Positions 54,981 through 63,094 of a DNA stretch of 64,000 nt are shown here, piece after piece. This DNA comes from Thermoanaerobaculia bacterium (GTDB lineage Bacteria > Acidobacteriota > Thermoanaerobaculia > Gp7-AA8), in contig JADGNZ010000002.1 in the NCBI GenBank assembly GCA_017883205.1, positions 62,001-126,000 of the forward strand. Reading direction: 5' to 3'. The notes beneath the pieces are model-generated. The model was not told the origin of the DNA and searched no databases. It worked only from the letters and a program-made list of their open reading frames with translations. How positions within the stretch are numbered: the first letter of the stretch is position 1; every line of letters begins with the position of its first letter. A program made the translations under genes and the position numbers.

Positions 54981-55526
54981 ATGACCACCATGTTCTCTGC
55001 ACTTCTTCTTCTCGTGGCAACCGCGGCGGCGCCGTCGCGGTTGCCCAACGCCTGTCAGCTACTCTCAGCACGCGAGATCGCGCACGTGCAAGGCGAAGCG
55101 TTTCGATCGGCCAAACTCACCGAGACCGAGGCTGATGGATTGAGCGTTTCGCAATGCTTCTATGCCCTGCCGTCGTTCACCAACTCCGTGAGCGTCGACC
55201 TGATGCACGGCAAGACCAGCGCGTTCTGGAAAGCGCACTTTTCAAGCGCACACGCGGAGCGGGACGCCGATGAAGATCACGACCGCGACGCCGCGACGAA
55301 GACCGCTCCGCCCTCGCGCGAGGCAGCGGAAGAGCATCAAAGCGCCGTGCGCAAAGTATCCGGCGTCGGCGACACCGCCGTCTGGAGCGGCAATCGTATG
55401 TCGGGCGCGCTGTACGTTCTCAAAGGAGACGCCATCGTACGAATCAGCGTCGGCGGCAAAGGCAGCGAGGACGAGAAGATCGAGCGATCGCGAAAGCTCG
55501 CCGCGATGGCGCTGCGCAAGTTGTAG
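54981..55526 (+). CDS. Exported hypothetical protein
   Basis: 181 aa with a signal peptide (MTTMFSALLLLVATAAAP). NACQLLSAREIAHVQGEAF followed by SQCFYALPSFTNSVSVDL gives two cysteines (about 25 and 59) in a pattern similar to DUF3558-like lipoprotein domains, but I cannot assign the family. The centre is very charged (AERDADEDHDRDAATK). The C-terminal half has GVGDTAVWSGNRMSGALYVLKGDAIVRISV. It lies 19 bp behind the large secreted protein gene and may be co-transcribed. Confidence 0.6.
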   Translation: MTTMFSALLLLVATAAAPSRLPNACQLLSAREIAHVQGEAFRSAKLTETEADGLSVSQCFYALPSFTNSVSVDLMHGKTSAFWKAHFSSAHAERDADEDHDRDAATKTAPPSREAAEEHQSAVRKVSGVGDTAVWSGNRMSGALYVLKGDAIVRISVGGKGSEDEKIERSRKLAAMALRKL

Positions 55527-55532
55527 AGATCT

Positions 55533-56795
55533 TCACGAGCGGACGTTGTTCGTCGCCGGCTCGGCCCGCTCGATCACCGACTGAACCAATGCTGCCGCGA
55601 GCTCGCCGTTCTCGAACAGAGACGGCGGGTTCGCGGCGAGCGCGTCAACGATGGGCAGGAGTCCGCCCGCGAACGGCGGCAGTTCGTGGTACGTATCGCG
55701 CCCGGTGACTCGGTGATACACAACACCGGGATCGAGGCTCGCACGCAACTCGACGTCGATCAGCCCCGCCGTCGTCGGATTCCAACCGCCGATGCCGTCG
55801 ATGAACATCACGTGCACTGGCCCCCTCTCGAGCAATTCCCCGGCCTCGGCGGCCACGCTCGACGCAATGATTCGCGACGTGTGCGGATACTTGATCGCCA
55901 GCAGGCGCTCCGCGGTACCGTTGTCCTGCGCGTCGAGCAGGTCGCGGAACCGGTCGAATTTCATGCGTTCGGAACCGGCGATGCCGAGGACGTTGAAACG
56001 GTCGCGGGCGATGATGCGAACCTTGCCGTGCTCCACGCGGCAGGAGACCGGCGAGTTAAAGTAAGGACGTTCTTCGCCATTTGGGATCACCGACGCGAAC
56101 ACGCCGATTAGCCGGTCGTGAAAGCCTCCATTCGATTCACCCGTTTCCTTCCGCGCCAGATCGCTCTCGATCATCGCCCGCCCCTCTGCGCCATGAAGCC
56201 AATGCCGCGGCTCTTCGTCAGGACGCGAAACGGTGTCGAGATCGATTGACTCAAACGCATCTCCAGCGACGATCGCGATGGCGCGCCGCGCGATGGCGAG
56301 ATCGAGATCGAGGTATGGCACGCCTGCGTGCACCTCGATCAGCGCTTCCAGATCAGCGAGACGCTCGACGTCAAACATCGGATGCGAGACATCGCGAAGC
56401 GTCGCGATTAGCTCGCGATTCACTCCTGCAATGTGCGCGACGAGCGGCGAGTAGAAAAGCCGCTCCTCGATCTCGATGCCAGCCGCTGCGACAGCTTCGC
56501 AGAGGAACGGTAGCCGCGCGCGCAAGCCGCGAACGACGTCATAGCGCGCGGCGCGTGGATCCACCGACGTAACGATTCGTTCCTTGAATCCGTCGACTTC
56601 ATCTTTGGCATGGCAGAGGATCGAGTACTCCTCGATCGACTGACCGGCGTCGGTGATCAGCCGCATCCGAACATCGACACCGCCGCGCACCAGCTCTCGC
56701 GCCAGCCACGCCGCCTGCACGAGGTTCACACAGGCGTCCTCGCGGCAATGAACCGACTGCCCGCGCGCTTCGACGAGAAGGATGGCACTGGTCAT
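55533..56795 (-). CDS. Unrecognised 420-aa protein in an ATP-grasp/thiol-dioxygenase operon
   Basis: 420 aa from ATG 56795, which overlaps the TGA of the dioxygenase gene. I do not recognise the family. Visible features: an alpha/beta start (MTSAILLVEARGQSVHCREDACVN), a central helical region (ARLPFLCEAVAAAGIEIEERLF), SPVSCRVEHGKVRIIARDRFNVLGIAG, and near the C-terminus HVMFIDGIGGWNPTTAGLIDVELRASLDPGVVYHRVTGRDTYHELPPF. No signal peptide or membrane helix, so it is cytoplasmic. Tight coupling with a ligase and a thiol dioxygenase suggests an enzyme of the same pathway, which is inference. Confidence 0.75.
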   Translation of the reverse strand: MTSAILLVEARGQSVHCREDACVNLVQAAWLARELVRGGVDVRMRLITDAGQSIEEYSILCHAKDEVDGFKERIVTSVDPRAARYDVVRGLRARLPFLCEAVAAAGIEIEERLFYSPLVAHIAGVNRELIATLRDVSHPMFDVERLADLEALIEVHAGVPYLDLDLAIARRAIAIVAGDAFESIDLDTVSRPDEEPRHWLHGAEGRAMIESDLARKETGESNGGFHDRLIGVFASVIPNGEERPYFNSPVSCRVEHGKVRIIARDRFNVLGIAGSERMKFDRFRDLLDAQDNGTAERLLAIKYPHTSRIIASSVAAEAGELLERGPVHVMFIDGIGGWNPTTAGLIDVELRASLDPGVVYHRVTGRDTYHELPPFAGGLLPIVDALAANPPSLFENGELAAALVQSVIERAEPATNNVRS

Positions 56796-57409
56796 GGTTT
56801 TGTCAGGGGCGCCGGACACGAGCGCGCCTCCTCCCACGAAACCAAACGAAGTTGTATACCTTCCATGTTGCCATCCGCGATGTCGCCACTTGCGGACGAT
56901 CCCGCAATCGCGTAGTACCTGCATGGCCGCATCACATCGTCATAGTACGGCGCAAAGAGATCGAGAAACGCGGTGGCCTCGATCGCCGTCACCACGTGCA
57001 ACGTCCCCGGCGACTTGCGCAGCACGAGCGCATCATCGGCATCGCCAATGACAACCTCTCCACATTCGCGCGCGGTCAGACTCGCCGCGTCGATCCATTC
57101 GAATGTCTGCACGCGAAGGCGCCCGCGCAGCACCTTCGTAATCACATCGAGCTCCGGATGATCGTGCAGAGGAATCGTCTCGCCGGCCCTCAGCCCAAAC
57201 ACGCTCGCATGAAACGCCGGATCGGTCGTGAACACCTCTTCTCGAAACCCGTGATCAGCGATGGGAAGGGACAGAATTCGCTGAAGCTCCGGTTCATCGA
57301 CACGTAGGTTGAGAGTCGAAGCCGCCAGGGCCGCGACCTCCTCGGCGCTCCAGCCACCCTGCGCCGCTGCCTCTGCCTCGGTCACCACACGCCGCATTTC
57401 AGGATTCAT
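56792..57409 (-). CDS. Cupin thiol dioxygenase of the PCO/ADO family
   Basis: 205 aa. The cupin has H82-D-H84 in PLHDHPELDVITKVLRGRLRVQTFEW and a third iron ligand H138 in TLHVV. FLDLFAPYYDD and RPCRYYAI are the C-terminal signatures of the 2-aminoethanethiol dioxygenase and plant cysteine oxidase family, which uses iron and oxygen to oxidise cysteamine or N-terminal cysteine to the sulfinic acid. It sits between the ATP-grasp gene (25 bp gap) and the unknown gene (4 bp overlap). The bacterial substrate is not known. Confidence 0.85.
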   Translation of the reverse strand: MNPEMRRVVTEAEAAAQGGWSAEEVAALAASTLNLRVDEPELQRILSLPIADHGFREEVFTTDPAFHASVFGLRAGETIPLHDHPELDVITKVLRGRLRVQTFEWIDAASLTARECGEVVIGDADDALVLRKSPGTLHVVTAIEATAFLDLFAPYYDDVMRPCRYYAIAGSSASGDIADGNMEGIQLRLVSWEEARSCPAPLTKP

Positions 57410-57434
57410 GTTCTCGAAGGATTGTCGCCGGATG

Positions 57435-58622
57435 TTACTTCGTTTTCAGTAACCTCCGCCGCATCTCCTCGGCGCGCGCATGAATCTCGGCATAGGACTC
57501 GCCGGCAATCTCGATCTGTCCCAGCACGACGCCAAACTCCGACACCGGCCGAACCCGCTCGTCCGCGCGCCGGAACGCCGAGAGCTCCGGAATCAGTTTC
57601 GCAGCGTCGTAGTCGAGCAGATTGCCGGCGAGATCGTCCTCGAACGTAATGACATTGAACTGCCCCGCCACCCGCCCACCCGGCCGAGGCAGTGCGCGCG
57701 GCGCGCGCCCACAGGCGACGTCGGCAACCGCCGCGAAGATGTCAGCGCCCAGCGCTAACTCGTAGATCCCGCCGAAACACGCAGCCGACCGACCGTTCAC
57801 TTCGGTCAATCGCACGCCTGCATCCGTCAGCCAGAGCTCGATGTTGAAGAAGCCGCCGTCGAAGCCGAAAGCGCGAATCGTCTCGACGGTCTTCGCAGTC
57901 AATGTGGCAGCCGTTTCCGCATCGACCCGCGACGGAGTCGAGAAGTTGTCGATCACACGCGATCCGCGAAACGTGTTCGTATCCGTCATCGCCCAGATCT
58001 GAATCGCGCCGTTCAGCGACCACCCCTCGACAGTCACCTGCCGCCCCTCGACGAACTCCTCCACCAGCATCATGTTCGTCGTCGCCAACGGATACTTCGC
58101 CAGATCGACCGCTGCCGCAAACAACGGGTAGTACTGCCGCGTCCACGCCGGCAACTCCCTCCGCGCCAGCTCCATCGCCGCGCGCGCCTCATCGTCCGAC
58201 TCGAGCTTGAACCCCAGAAGCCCAAGCTTCAGCCAGGGCGCCTTCATGTACGCCGGATAGGTCAGCGCCGGCAACGCCTCATCGAGCCGCACCGCCTCAC
58301 ACCGAATCGGATCAACCTCCGCACGCCGCCCATAGAACTTGTGCAAACAGAGAAATACCGCCTCCGGCGACGGCCCCGGCAGCCCCGCCTCCTTCGCCAA
58401 TACCGCCGCAATCAGATCGCCGAGGTCGTGCGTGGAAACGACGGCATCGATGTGCTCGGATTGCATCACCTCACGACACCGCCCCAGATACGCGAGCAGA
58501 TCGAAGTCAGGCGTCGCCTCCCAATGGCTGATGCCCGCATCGACGAAATGGAAGCGATGCCCTTCGACGCGGCCAAAGGCCCAGCGGTCGTACGAGTCGG
58601 GACAGACGACGAGGATCTCCAC
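57435..58622 (-). CDS. ATP-grasp domain carboxylate-amine ligase-like protein
   Basis: 395 aa, first gene of the operon. The N-terminal preATP-grasp region starts MEILVVCPDSYDRWAFG. The ATP-grasp core includes PAYMKAPWLKLG, MMLVEEFVEGRQVTVEGWSLNG, GFFNIELWLTDAGVRLTEVNGR (metal ligands E and N) and a C-terminal FNVITFEDD strand. Such enzymes form amide or peptide bonds via acylphosphates. The acid and amine substrates cannot be read from sequence. The downstream thiol dioxygenase hints at a cysteamine-, cysteine- or taurine-like moiety, which is speculation. Confidence 0.85.
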   Translation of the reverse strand: MEILVVCPDSYDRWAFGRVEGHRFHFVDAGISHWEATPDFDLLAYLGRCREVMQSEHIDAVVSTHDLGDLIAAVLAKEAGLPGPSPEAVFLCLHKFYGRRAEVDPIRCEAVRLDEALPALTYPAYMKAPWLKLGLLGFKLESDDEARAAMELARRELPAWTRQYYPLFAAAVDLAKYPLATTNMMLVEEFVEGRQVTVEGWSLNGAIQIWAMTDTNTFRGSRVIDNFSTPSRVDAETAATLTAKTVETIRAFGFDGGFFNIELWLTDAGVRLTEVNGRSAACFGGIYELALGADIFAAVADVACGRAPRALPRPGGRVAGQFNVITFEDDLAGNLLDYDAAKLIPELSAFRRADERVRPVSEFGVVLGQIEIAGESYAEIHARAEEMRRRLLKTK

Positions 58623-58653
58623 GCCCGAAGCCTACACGAGCAATGAGGAGGCC

Positions 58654-58887
58654 CTACGCCGAGCGCGCGAACTGCCGGACAGTGACGAGATCGGTGTCGG
58701 CAACGTGGCGGACGTCGTTGACTTTGAGCGTGAGCAGCGCGCTGGTCCGGCCAGACGCCATAACGAATTCCACTTCGATGCCGTCGGGCTCATAGATTTC
58801 GACGATAGTGCCAAGATCACCGACTTTGAGTCCATGCTCAGGTAAGTCGCGATTGAGAACGACGGTGTCCAGAGTGGAGTAGTTCAT
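58654..58887 (-). CDS. DUF4926 domain protein
   Basis: 77 aa from ATG 58887. TVVLNRDLPEHGLKVGDLGTIVEIYEPDGIEVEFVMASGRTSALLTLKVNDVRHV is a small SH3-like beta barrel matching DUF4926, often encoded beside toxin-like or restriction genes. It follows dinD by 77 bp on the same strand and precedes the ATP-grasp operon by 31 bp. The function is unknown; it may be part of the accessory island. Confidence 0.8.
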   Translation of the reverse strand: MNYSTLDTVVLNRDLPEHGLKVGDLGTIVEIYEPDGIEVEFVMASGRTSALLTLKVNDVRHVADTDLVTVRQFARSA

Positions 58888-58964
58888 CAGCGGTGCACCG
58901 GCTCCATTCCTGTTCCTGCCTCTGCCAGAAGGCCGCAGCGGCACGGTGGGGTAAATAGTCGGCA

Positions 58965-59786
58965 CTACTTGCTCTTTAACTCCTTCTTCTTCCGGCTTGC
59001 TATCTTCTTGATCGACTCCGCGCGCGGCAGTTGCTCGGGTGGGCGCTGGATCTCGCTGATAACTAGCTGTCGGATTTTCTTTCCGACGTTACCGTGAACC
59101 TGTTCGGCTGGCCTCTGGCCTTTGGTCTTGCTCTGCCGCAGCTTTTCCTCGGTCAGGCGAATCCTGAATTCGTTCGCCGTGAGTTCGAGTGGTCCGATGC
59201 AGTCTAGAAAATCTTCGTTGGGTTCGATCCCCTTCATCTTCTTCACGCGAGCCTGCGACGCGTTGTACATCCCCTGGTAACCTGCGTCTCCGAAAAAGCC
59301 GAAGTTCGTGACGCCAGCGCTACTCGCGGTGTGTTTCAGGGCGGTGTTGGACTCTCGCACTTTCTCGCGAACGATGATGCGCTGGTCGTCCTCGCTCGCA
59401 CCCGCAGCGTTCGCGTCAGCTAGCTCCTGCCGTCGCGTTTGTACGGCAAAATATGACTGCGCCGCCGCGATCTCCCGTTTCGACGGGTCTCCGTTCATCG
59501 CGATCAAGTAACACGCATAACGTGTCAGAAAGTAGTCTTTTACGTGTCTTCTCGCGCCACTTCCAGATTCTACCAATTTCGTGGTTGCACGAAATTGGTT
59601 TTCGACCTGATAGCCAGACACGCGTGCGGCGTCCATCGCTCGTTCGATGGCATTCTCGAAGTTCTCCCATGTCTCATAGCCCAGACGAGACTGGAGTGTG
59701 CGCGCTCGCCAGTAATCGACACCCTCCGGTGACGTAAGTTTCAGGTCATCAAAGGCGCCCTTCCCAAGCGAAACGAGGTCGTTCAT
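58965..59786 (-). CDS. dinD: DNA damage-inducible protein D (DinD)
   Basis: 273 aa, preceded by AAGGAGATG. The N-terminal BRO-like part (about 10-125) has YWRARTLQSRLGYETWENFENAIERAMDAA and VKDYFLTRYACYLIAMNGDPSKREIAAAQSYFAVQTRRQE. The C-terminal helical part has GDAGYQGMYN, the DinD hallmark. In E. coli DinD is SOS-induced and inhibits RecA strand exchange. I see no clear LexA box upstream. Scattered distribution suggests mobility. Confidence 0.93.
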   Translation of the reverse strand: MNDLVSLGKGAFDDLKLTSPEGVDYWRARTLQSRLGYETWENFENAIERAMDAARVSGYQVENQFRATTKLVESGSGARRHVKDYFLTRYACYLIAMNGDPSKREIAAAQSYFAVQTRRQELADANAAGASEDDQRIIVREKVRESNTALKHTASSAGVTNFGFFGDAGYQGMYNASQARVKKMKGIEPNEDFLDCIGPLELTANEFRIRLTEEKLRQSKTKGQRPAEQVHGNVGKKIRQLVISEIQRPPEQLPRAESIKKIASRKKKELKSK

Positions 59787-59847
59787 CGCATCATCTCCTT
59801 CGCGCTAAGTATACGTCCCGTTTTGCTAACCTTTGTGCTCATTTGTC

Positions 59848-59877
59848 TTGACTTGTGTTTTATGCGAGATGTATCTT
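59848..59877 (+). promoter_or_regulatory. Candidate promoter of the winged-helix gene
   Basis: TTGACT (59848-59853) and TATCTT (59872-59877) are 18 bp apart. Transcription would start about 3 nt before ATG 59887, giving a nearly leaderless message. Alternatively translation starts at ATG 59908 behind GGGAAG. Confidence 0.45.
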
Positions 59878-59886
59878 ACCTGAGAC

Positions 59887-60396
59887 ATGGGGCTCCGGGA
59901 AGACTTGATGCGTCGTATCGAGCGTAAGCAGGCAGAGCTGAACCTGTCTGAACTTGAGTGGGAGAGACGCAAGGCTGGGGCCGAAGCCTATATCCAAGCT
60001 CTTCAGGAGACGATCAAAGCTTTGCCTCGCGATGCGTCAGATGTGAAGCCGGAGCACATCTTGCGCGCGGGAGGGGCGTTGGCTAGGGTCAGAGACCTGA
60101 TTCTTTCCAAACGTCGCCCGCAACACGTCGATGAAATCCTGCAAGCCTTGGCTAAGCCAACCGACAAGAAGTCGCGAGCTTCGATCACCAGCGCGATCGG
60201 TATGTACGTGCGGCGCGGGGAAATATTCGTCCGAACGGCGCCCAACACTTTTGGCCTGATCGAACTTAACCATGCACCAGATCGTGAAGAGAACCTGCCG
60301 CCTCCCGGTTTCGGTCAAACTGTCGAAGCGGCACCACCTGAGCCTGAGGACGAGATTCCGTTGGCTATGGATGACGACGACGAAGTGCCATTCTAA
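59887..60396 (+). CDS. Putative winged-helix (HARE-HTH-like) protein
   Basis: 169 aa. Residues 5-50 form a charged coiled coil (RRIERKQAELNLSELEWERRKAGAEAYIQALQETI). Residues 75-125 look like a winged helix (PQHVDEILQALAKPTDKKSRASITSAIGMYVRRGEIFVRTAPNTFGLIE), similar to HARE-HTH domains found in restriction and chromatin-like proteins. The C-terminus is acidic (DDDDEVPF), a pattern seen in SSB-like tails. It is divergent from dinD, so a DNA-related role is plausible but unproven. Confidence 0.6.
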   Translation: MGLREDLMRRIERKQAELNLSELEWERRKAGAEAYIQALQETIKALPRDASDVKPEHILRAGGALARVRDLILSKRRPQHVDEILQALAKPTDKKSRASITSAIGMYVRRGEIFVRTAPNTFGLIELNHAPDREENLPPPGFGQTVEAAPPEPEDEIPLAMDDDDEVPF

Positions 60397-60413
60397 AGGC
60401 GTAGAAGCAATGT

Positions 60414-60490
60414 GCCCCGGTAGCTCAGTGGGATAGAGCGGCAGACTACTAATCTGCTGGTCGCAGGTCCGAATCCTGCCCGGAGCGCCA
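60414..60490 (+). tRNA. tRNA-Arg-like gene with altered anticodon ACT (possible pseudo-tRNA)
   Basis: A 77-nt cloverleaf: acceptor GCCCCGG/CCGGAGC with one C-A mismatch, D arm GCTC/GAGC, anticodon stem GCAGA/TCTGC with loop CTACTAA, five-base variable loop, T arm GCAGG/CCTGC with loop TCCGAAT, and encoded CCA. Apart from three changes it looks like a tRNA-Arg(TCT). The anticodon reads ACT instead of TCT, the T loop lacks the invariant T55, and the acceptor has a mismatch. A short variable loop rules out normal tRNA-Ser. Probably a decayed tRNA next to mobile DNA. Confidence 0.75.
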
Positions 60491-60518
60491 TCCATTTTAC
60501 CGCCAACGCAGGAACCCG

Positions 60519-60531
60519 GCCTGTTACAACT
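60519..60531 (+). repeat. 13-bp direct repeat, left copy
   Basis: GCCTGTTACAACT here is identical to 61868-61880. The pair brackets the transposase pseudogene and a small open frame, 1.35 kb apart. It may mark element ends or an insertion footprint; no inverted partner is visible. Confidence 0.6.
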
Positions 60532-60556
60532 TCGCTTCGTGACCCCTCAAGCATAT

Positions 60557-61439
60557 ATGCTGTGCACAAACAAGCTCTCAAGTGACTCCCGCGCCCAAAT
60601 CATCTCGGCCCTGATCGAAGGCAACTCTATCGCCTCAACCTGCCGGATGACTGGCGCGGCGAAGATCCGTGCTGAGTCTGATCCGCGAAGTCGGTACCGC
60701 ATGCGCCGCGTTCCATGACGCGGTCGTGCGCGACCTCGCAACGGAGCGCGTGCAGGCCGATGAGGGCTGGTCGTTCTGCGCCATGAAGCAAAAGGGCGTC
60801 CCTGCCGAGTTGCAGGAGACCGTGGGCATCGGCTCAATCTGGACGTGGACGGCGCTTGATGCGGACTCCAAGCTGATGATTTCGTGGCTCGCCAGTAACC
60901 GCAGTGCGGATGCCGCGAACGCGCTCCTGAGTGACCTCCGATCGCGCACGACGAACCACCTTCAAATCTCCTCCGATGGTCTGGCGTACTACATCGACGG
61001 TGTTGCGAAGAACTTCCCTCCCGGCGCTGCGACTCTCGGTCAAGTCGTCAAAACGTACGGAGCCAGTAGTCCACAACCGGGGATGAACGCGAACAGTGAG
61101 GCGAGTAGGTATTCTCCGGGACGCCTGCTCTCAACCGAGAAGACTGCGGCGATCGGCGAGCCCGACATGAAGCACGTTTCGACCTCGTTCATGGAGCGTT
61201 GGAACCTCACCCTCAGCATGCAGAACTGGCGCTTCACCCGGCTCACGAACGGCTTCTCAAAGAAGTTCGAGAACCACTGCCACATGCTCGCGATGACGAT
61301 GGTCTACTACAACTTCTGCCGGAAGCATCAGTCTCTGAAGGGCATCACGCCCGCGATGGCTGCTGGCCTGACCGACTATCGCTGGACGGCTACTGATCTT
61401 CTCTCGCTGGAGATGTGGGGCGCGGCGGAAGCGGCGTAG
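60557..61439 (+). pseudogene. IS1-like DDE transposase, frameshifted
   Basis: The N-terminus from ATG 60557 reads MLCTNKLSSDSRAQIISALI followed by EGNSIASTCRMTGAAK, the usual DNA-binding start of IS1-like enzymes. The frame is then lost near 60663. The rest continues in another frame from 60669 (SLIREVGTACAAFHDAVVRDL). AAGATCCGTGCTG where about AAGAACWCCGTGCTG is expected indicates a 2-nt deletion. DDE residues (ALDADSK, ISSDGLAYY, SFMERWNLTLS) and MVYYNFCRKHQSLKGITPAMAAGLTD are intact. Because the break is at a conserved spot without a slippery run, I call it inactivated. Confidence 0.85.
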
Positions 61440-61446
61440 TCGATCG

Positions 61447-61767
61447 TTGCGTCGTTCACGGAGGCATATACTTACAGCCATCGTGAACGTAGACGGCACC
61501 CACCTCGAACGAGCGCCCTCGCTGGTCCGTGACCTCAAAGGGTTGGAATGCGACGATCATTTCGAACTTGCGGACATCTATCTGATCGTTGCCGAGGACG
61601 GGTCCGTTCAAGCGCAGCATGCCGTTCATTGCTGTGTAAAGTTCCGCGCGACCGCGCAGAAAACAATCGACGACCACAACGAAGCAATACGGCTCGGCCA
61701 TGGGTTCGAGCCATCTGACGCGGTGCAAAAGCTACTTGATGACAATCAGCGCCATCAAGACGAATGA
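61447..61767 (+). CDS. Small hypothetical protein behind the transposase remnant
   Basis: 106 codons at most, no recognised family. Codon use looks coding (mostly G or C in third positions). HFELADIYLIVAEDGSVQAQHAVHCCVKFRATAQKTIDDHNEAIRLGH gives alternating strands and helices. A likely start is the GTG at 61483 or an earlier codon; no ribosome site is clear. An opposite-strand frame (61456-61728) is a weaker alternative. Confidence 0.35.
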   Translation: MRRSRRHILTAIVNVDGTHLERAPSLVRDLKGLECDDHFELADIYLIVAEDGSVQAQHAVHCCVKFRATAQKTIDDHNEAIRLGHGFEPSDAVQKLLDDNQRHQDE

Positions 61768-61867
61768 ATGACCCCGCAGCCAGCCAAGAGGAGAAGGATG
61801 CGTCCCTGATGCAAAACATCACCGCACAGTCGGACGCGCTTCGTCGGGAGTGAACCGGCACGGACTC

Positions 61868-61880
61868 GCCTGTTACAACT
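61868..61880 (+). repeat. 13-bp direct repeat, right copy
   Basis: Identical to 60519-60531 (GCCTGTTACAACT), preceded in both cases by a similar GAACC-GGC stretch a few bases upstream. Confidence 0.6.
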
Positions 61881-61891
61881 CGCGCTCCAAA

Positions 61892-62206
61892 CTAGACCAC
61901 TACCAGATTCTTTGATGCAACCTCTTCCCACTCCAGTGCGCGAACCACGAGCTCGTCACGAACTTTGGGCCAGTCGTGGAGTGTCGCTGGATCGAAGTCA
62001 GCTCCATTTGGCCAGACGAGGGTGCCGGCCTCCGAGTCGAGCGTCACGGCGTTGAAGGTTTCCGGAACCTGAAGAGGTCCGAACAGCGCTCCGTGCAAAA
62101 CCGGCCGGAAGTCGATCTGTTGCTCGGTGCCGTCCTCAAATTCCACCTTGAGAGTGTAGGAACCGGTGATTGCGAACCGCGCGACGCGATGGATAGGGTG
62201 GCTCAT
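61892..62206 (-). CDS. DUF2442 domain protein
   Basis: 104 aa. GSYTLKVEFEDGTEQQIDFRPVLHGALFGPLQ and GTLVWPNGADFDPATLHDWP are the DUF2442 signatures (a small alpha/beta protein often encoded with DUF4160, possibly a toxin-antitoxin pair). No DUF4160 gene is next to it. The C-terminus (VRALEWEEVASKNLVVV) extends beyond the domain core. Confidence 0.85.
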   Translation of the reverse strand: MSHPIHRVARFAITGSYTLKVEFEDGTEQQIDFRPVLHGALFGPLQVPETFNAVTLDSEAGTLVWPNGADFDPATLHDWPKVRDELVVRALEWEEVASKNLVVV

Positions 62207-62220
62207 GGCTTAACCCGATC

Positions 62221-63036
62221 TCACTTTCCCGCCCCCGCCAGCTTCCTTGCCGTCTCCTGCTGCATCGCCATCAGCTCGTTGATCTCTGGCGCGCCTGCCG
62301 GGATCTCGGAGAGGCGCTGCGAGATTTCGAGGGCGTTTCGGGCGCACTCCCAGTTCTCGAGGCGGACGTGCTCGCGGGCGATGTGAAAGTAGGGGTAGTA
62401 GTCGATCAGCCACATTCCGTACATGCGGGCGTGGCGTTGCGGATTCGGGCGGAGGGCGACGGCGTCGATGAGCTGCCGGAGTGCGCGGGGATAGTCGCCC
62501 TTGTGCTCGAGCTCCAGCGCCAGTTCGTAGCGCGCGTACCACGGCGCATCGGAGAGCTTCGCGTCAGGGAGGTTGCACTTGTTCAGGACGTCGTTGCGCA
62601 ACGTGTTGAACTCCGCCTCGCTGAGAATCGGCGGCCGCTCGGCGTAGACGGCATAGGCAGGCCGCGCGAACTTGCCCGTGCTATCGCCTCGCAACAGCAG
62701 TTGATACGCGACGAGCAGCGGCCGGCCCGCCTCGCTCCTGATCGCCACCCCGCTATCCTCGGCGAGCGCGAGCTGCTTCCGCGCCGCCACGACATCGCCC
62801 GACATCTGATCGGCGATGGCGAGATACAAATGGGGCAGATAGTCGGTGTACTGCCGCGGCGCCGTAGCGAGCTGCAATCCTTCCGCGGGATGCGCCGCCA
62901 GCGCCGCCTCCAGCTCCGAACGTGCGCCAGCGGCATTGCCCTGCTCGATGAGACGGACACCGCGCTCGTAGTGTTCGTACCAGCTCGCCGTGGGCGTAGC
63001 GAAGAAGAGCGCGACCGCAAGGATCGTTGGGATCAT
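62221..63036 (-). CDS. Exported TPR-like protein
   Basis: 271 aa with a short signal peptide (MIPTILAVALFFATPTAS). TPR-type helices are visible in YERGVRLIEQGNAAGARSELEAALAAHP and YELALELEHKGDYPRALRQLIDAVALRPNP, and a helical region ends AMQQETARKLAGAGK. It likely acts in the periplasm as a scaffold; the partner is unknown. It stands alone between DUF2442 and DUF2283 genes. Confidence 0.72.
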   Translation of the reverse strand: MIPTILAVALFFATPTASWYEHYERGVRLIEQGNAAGARSELEAALAAHPAEGLQLATAPRQYTDYLPHLYLAIADQMSGDVVAARKQLALAEDSGVAIRSEAGRPLLVAYQLLLRGDSTGKFARPAYAVYAERPPILSEAEFNTLRNDVLNKCNLPDAKLSDAPWYARYELALELEHKGDYPRALRQLIDAVALRPNPQRHARMYGMWLIDYYPYFHIAREHVRLENWECARNALEISQRLSEIPAGAPEINELMAMQQETARKLAGAGK

Positions 63037-63094
63037 CGTGATTCTCCAAGGTTGGGATGGGGGATTCTAACCTCGACGCCACTGTCGGACCCGC

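Noticed and set aside
59787-59886. LexA box for dinD
   Set aside because: I looked for CTGT-N8-ACAG or GAAC-N4-GTTC type palindromes between the divergent genes and found none convincing.
60414-60490. Functional tRNA-Ser reading AGU
   Set aside because: tRNA-Ser has a long variable arm; this gene has a five-base variable loop and tRNA-Arg(TCT)-like stems.
60557-61439. Programmed frameshift in the IS1-like transposase
   Set aside because: No A-rich slippery heptamer is at the break, and the sequence looks like a 2-nt deletion in a conserved stretch, so inactivation is simpler.
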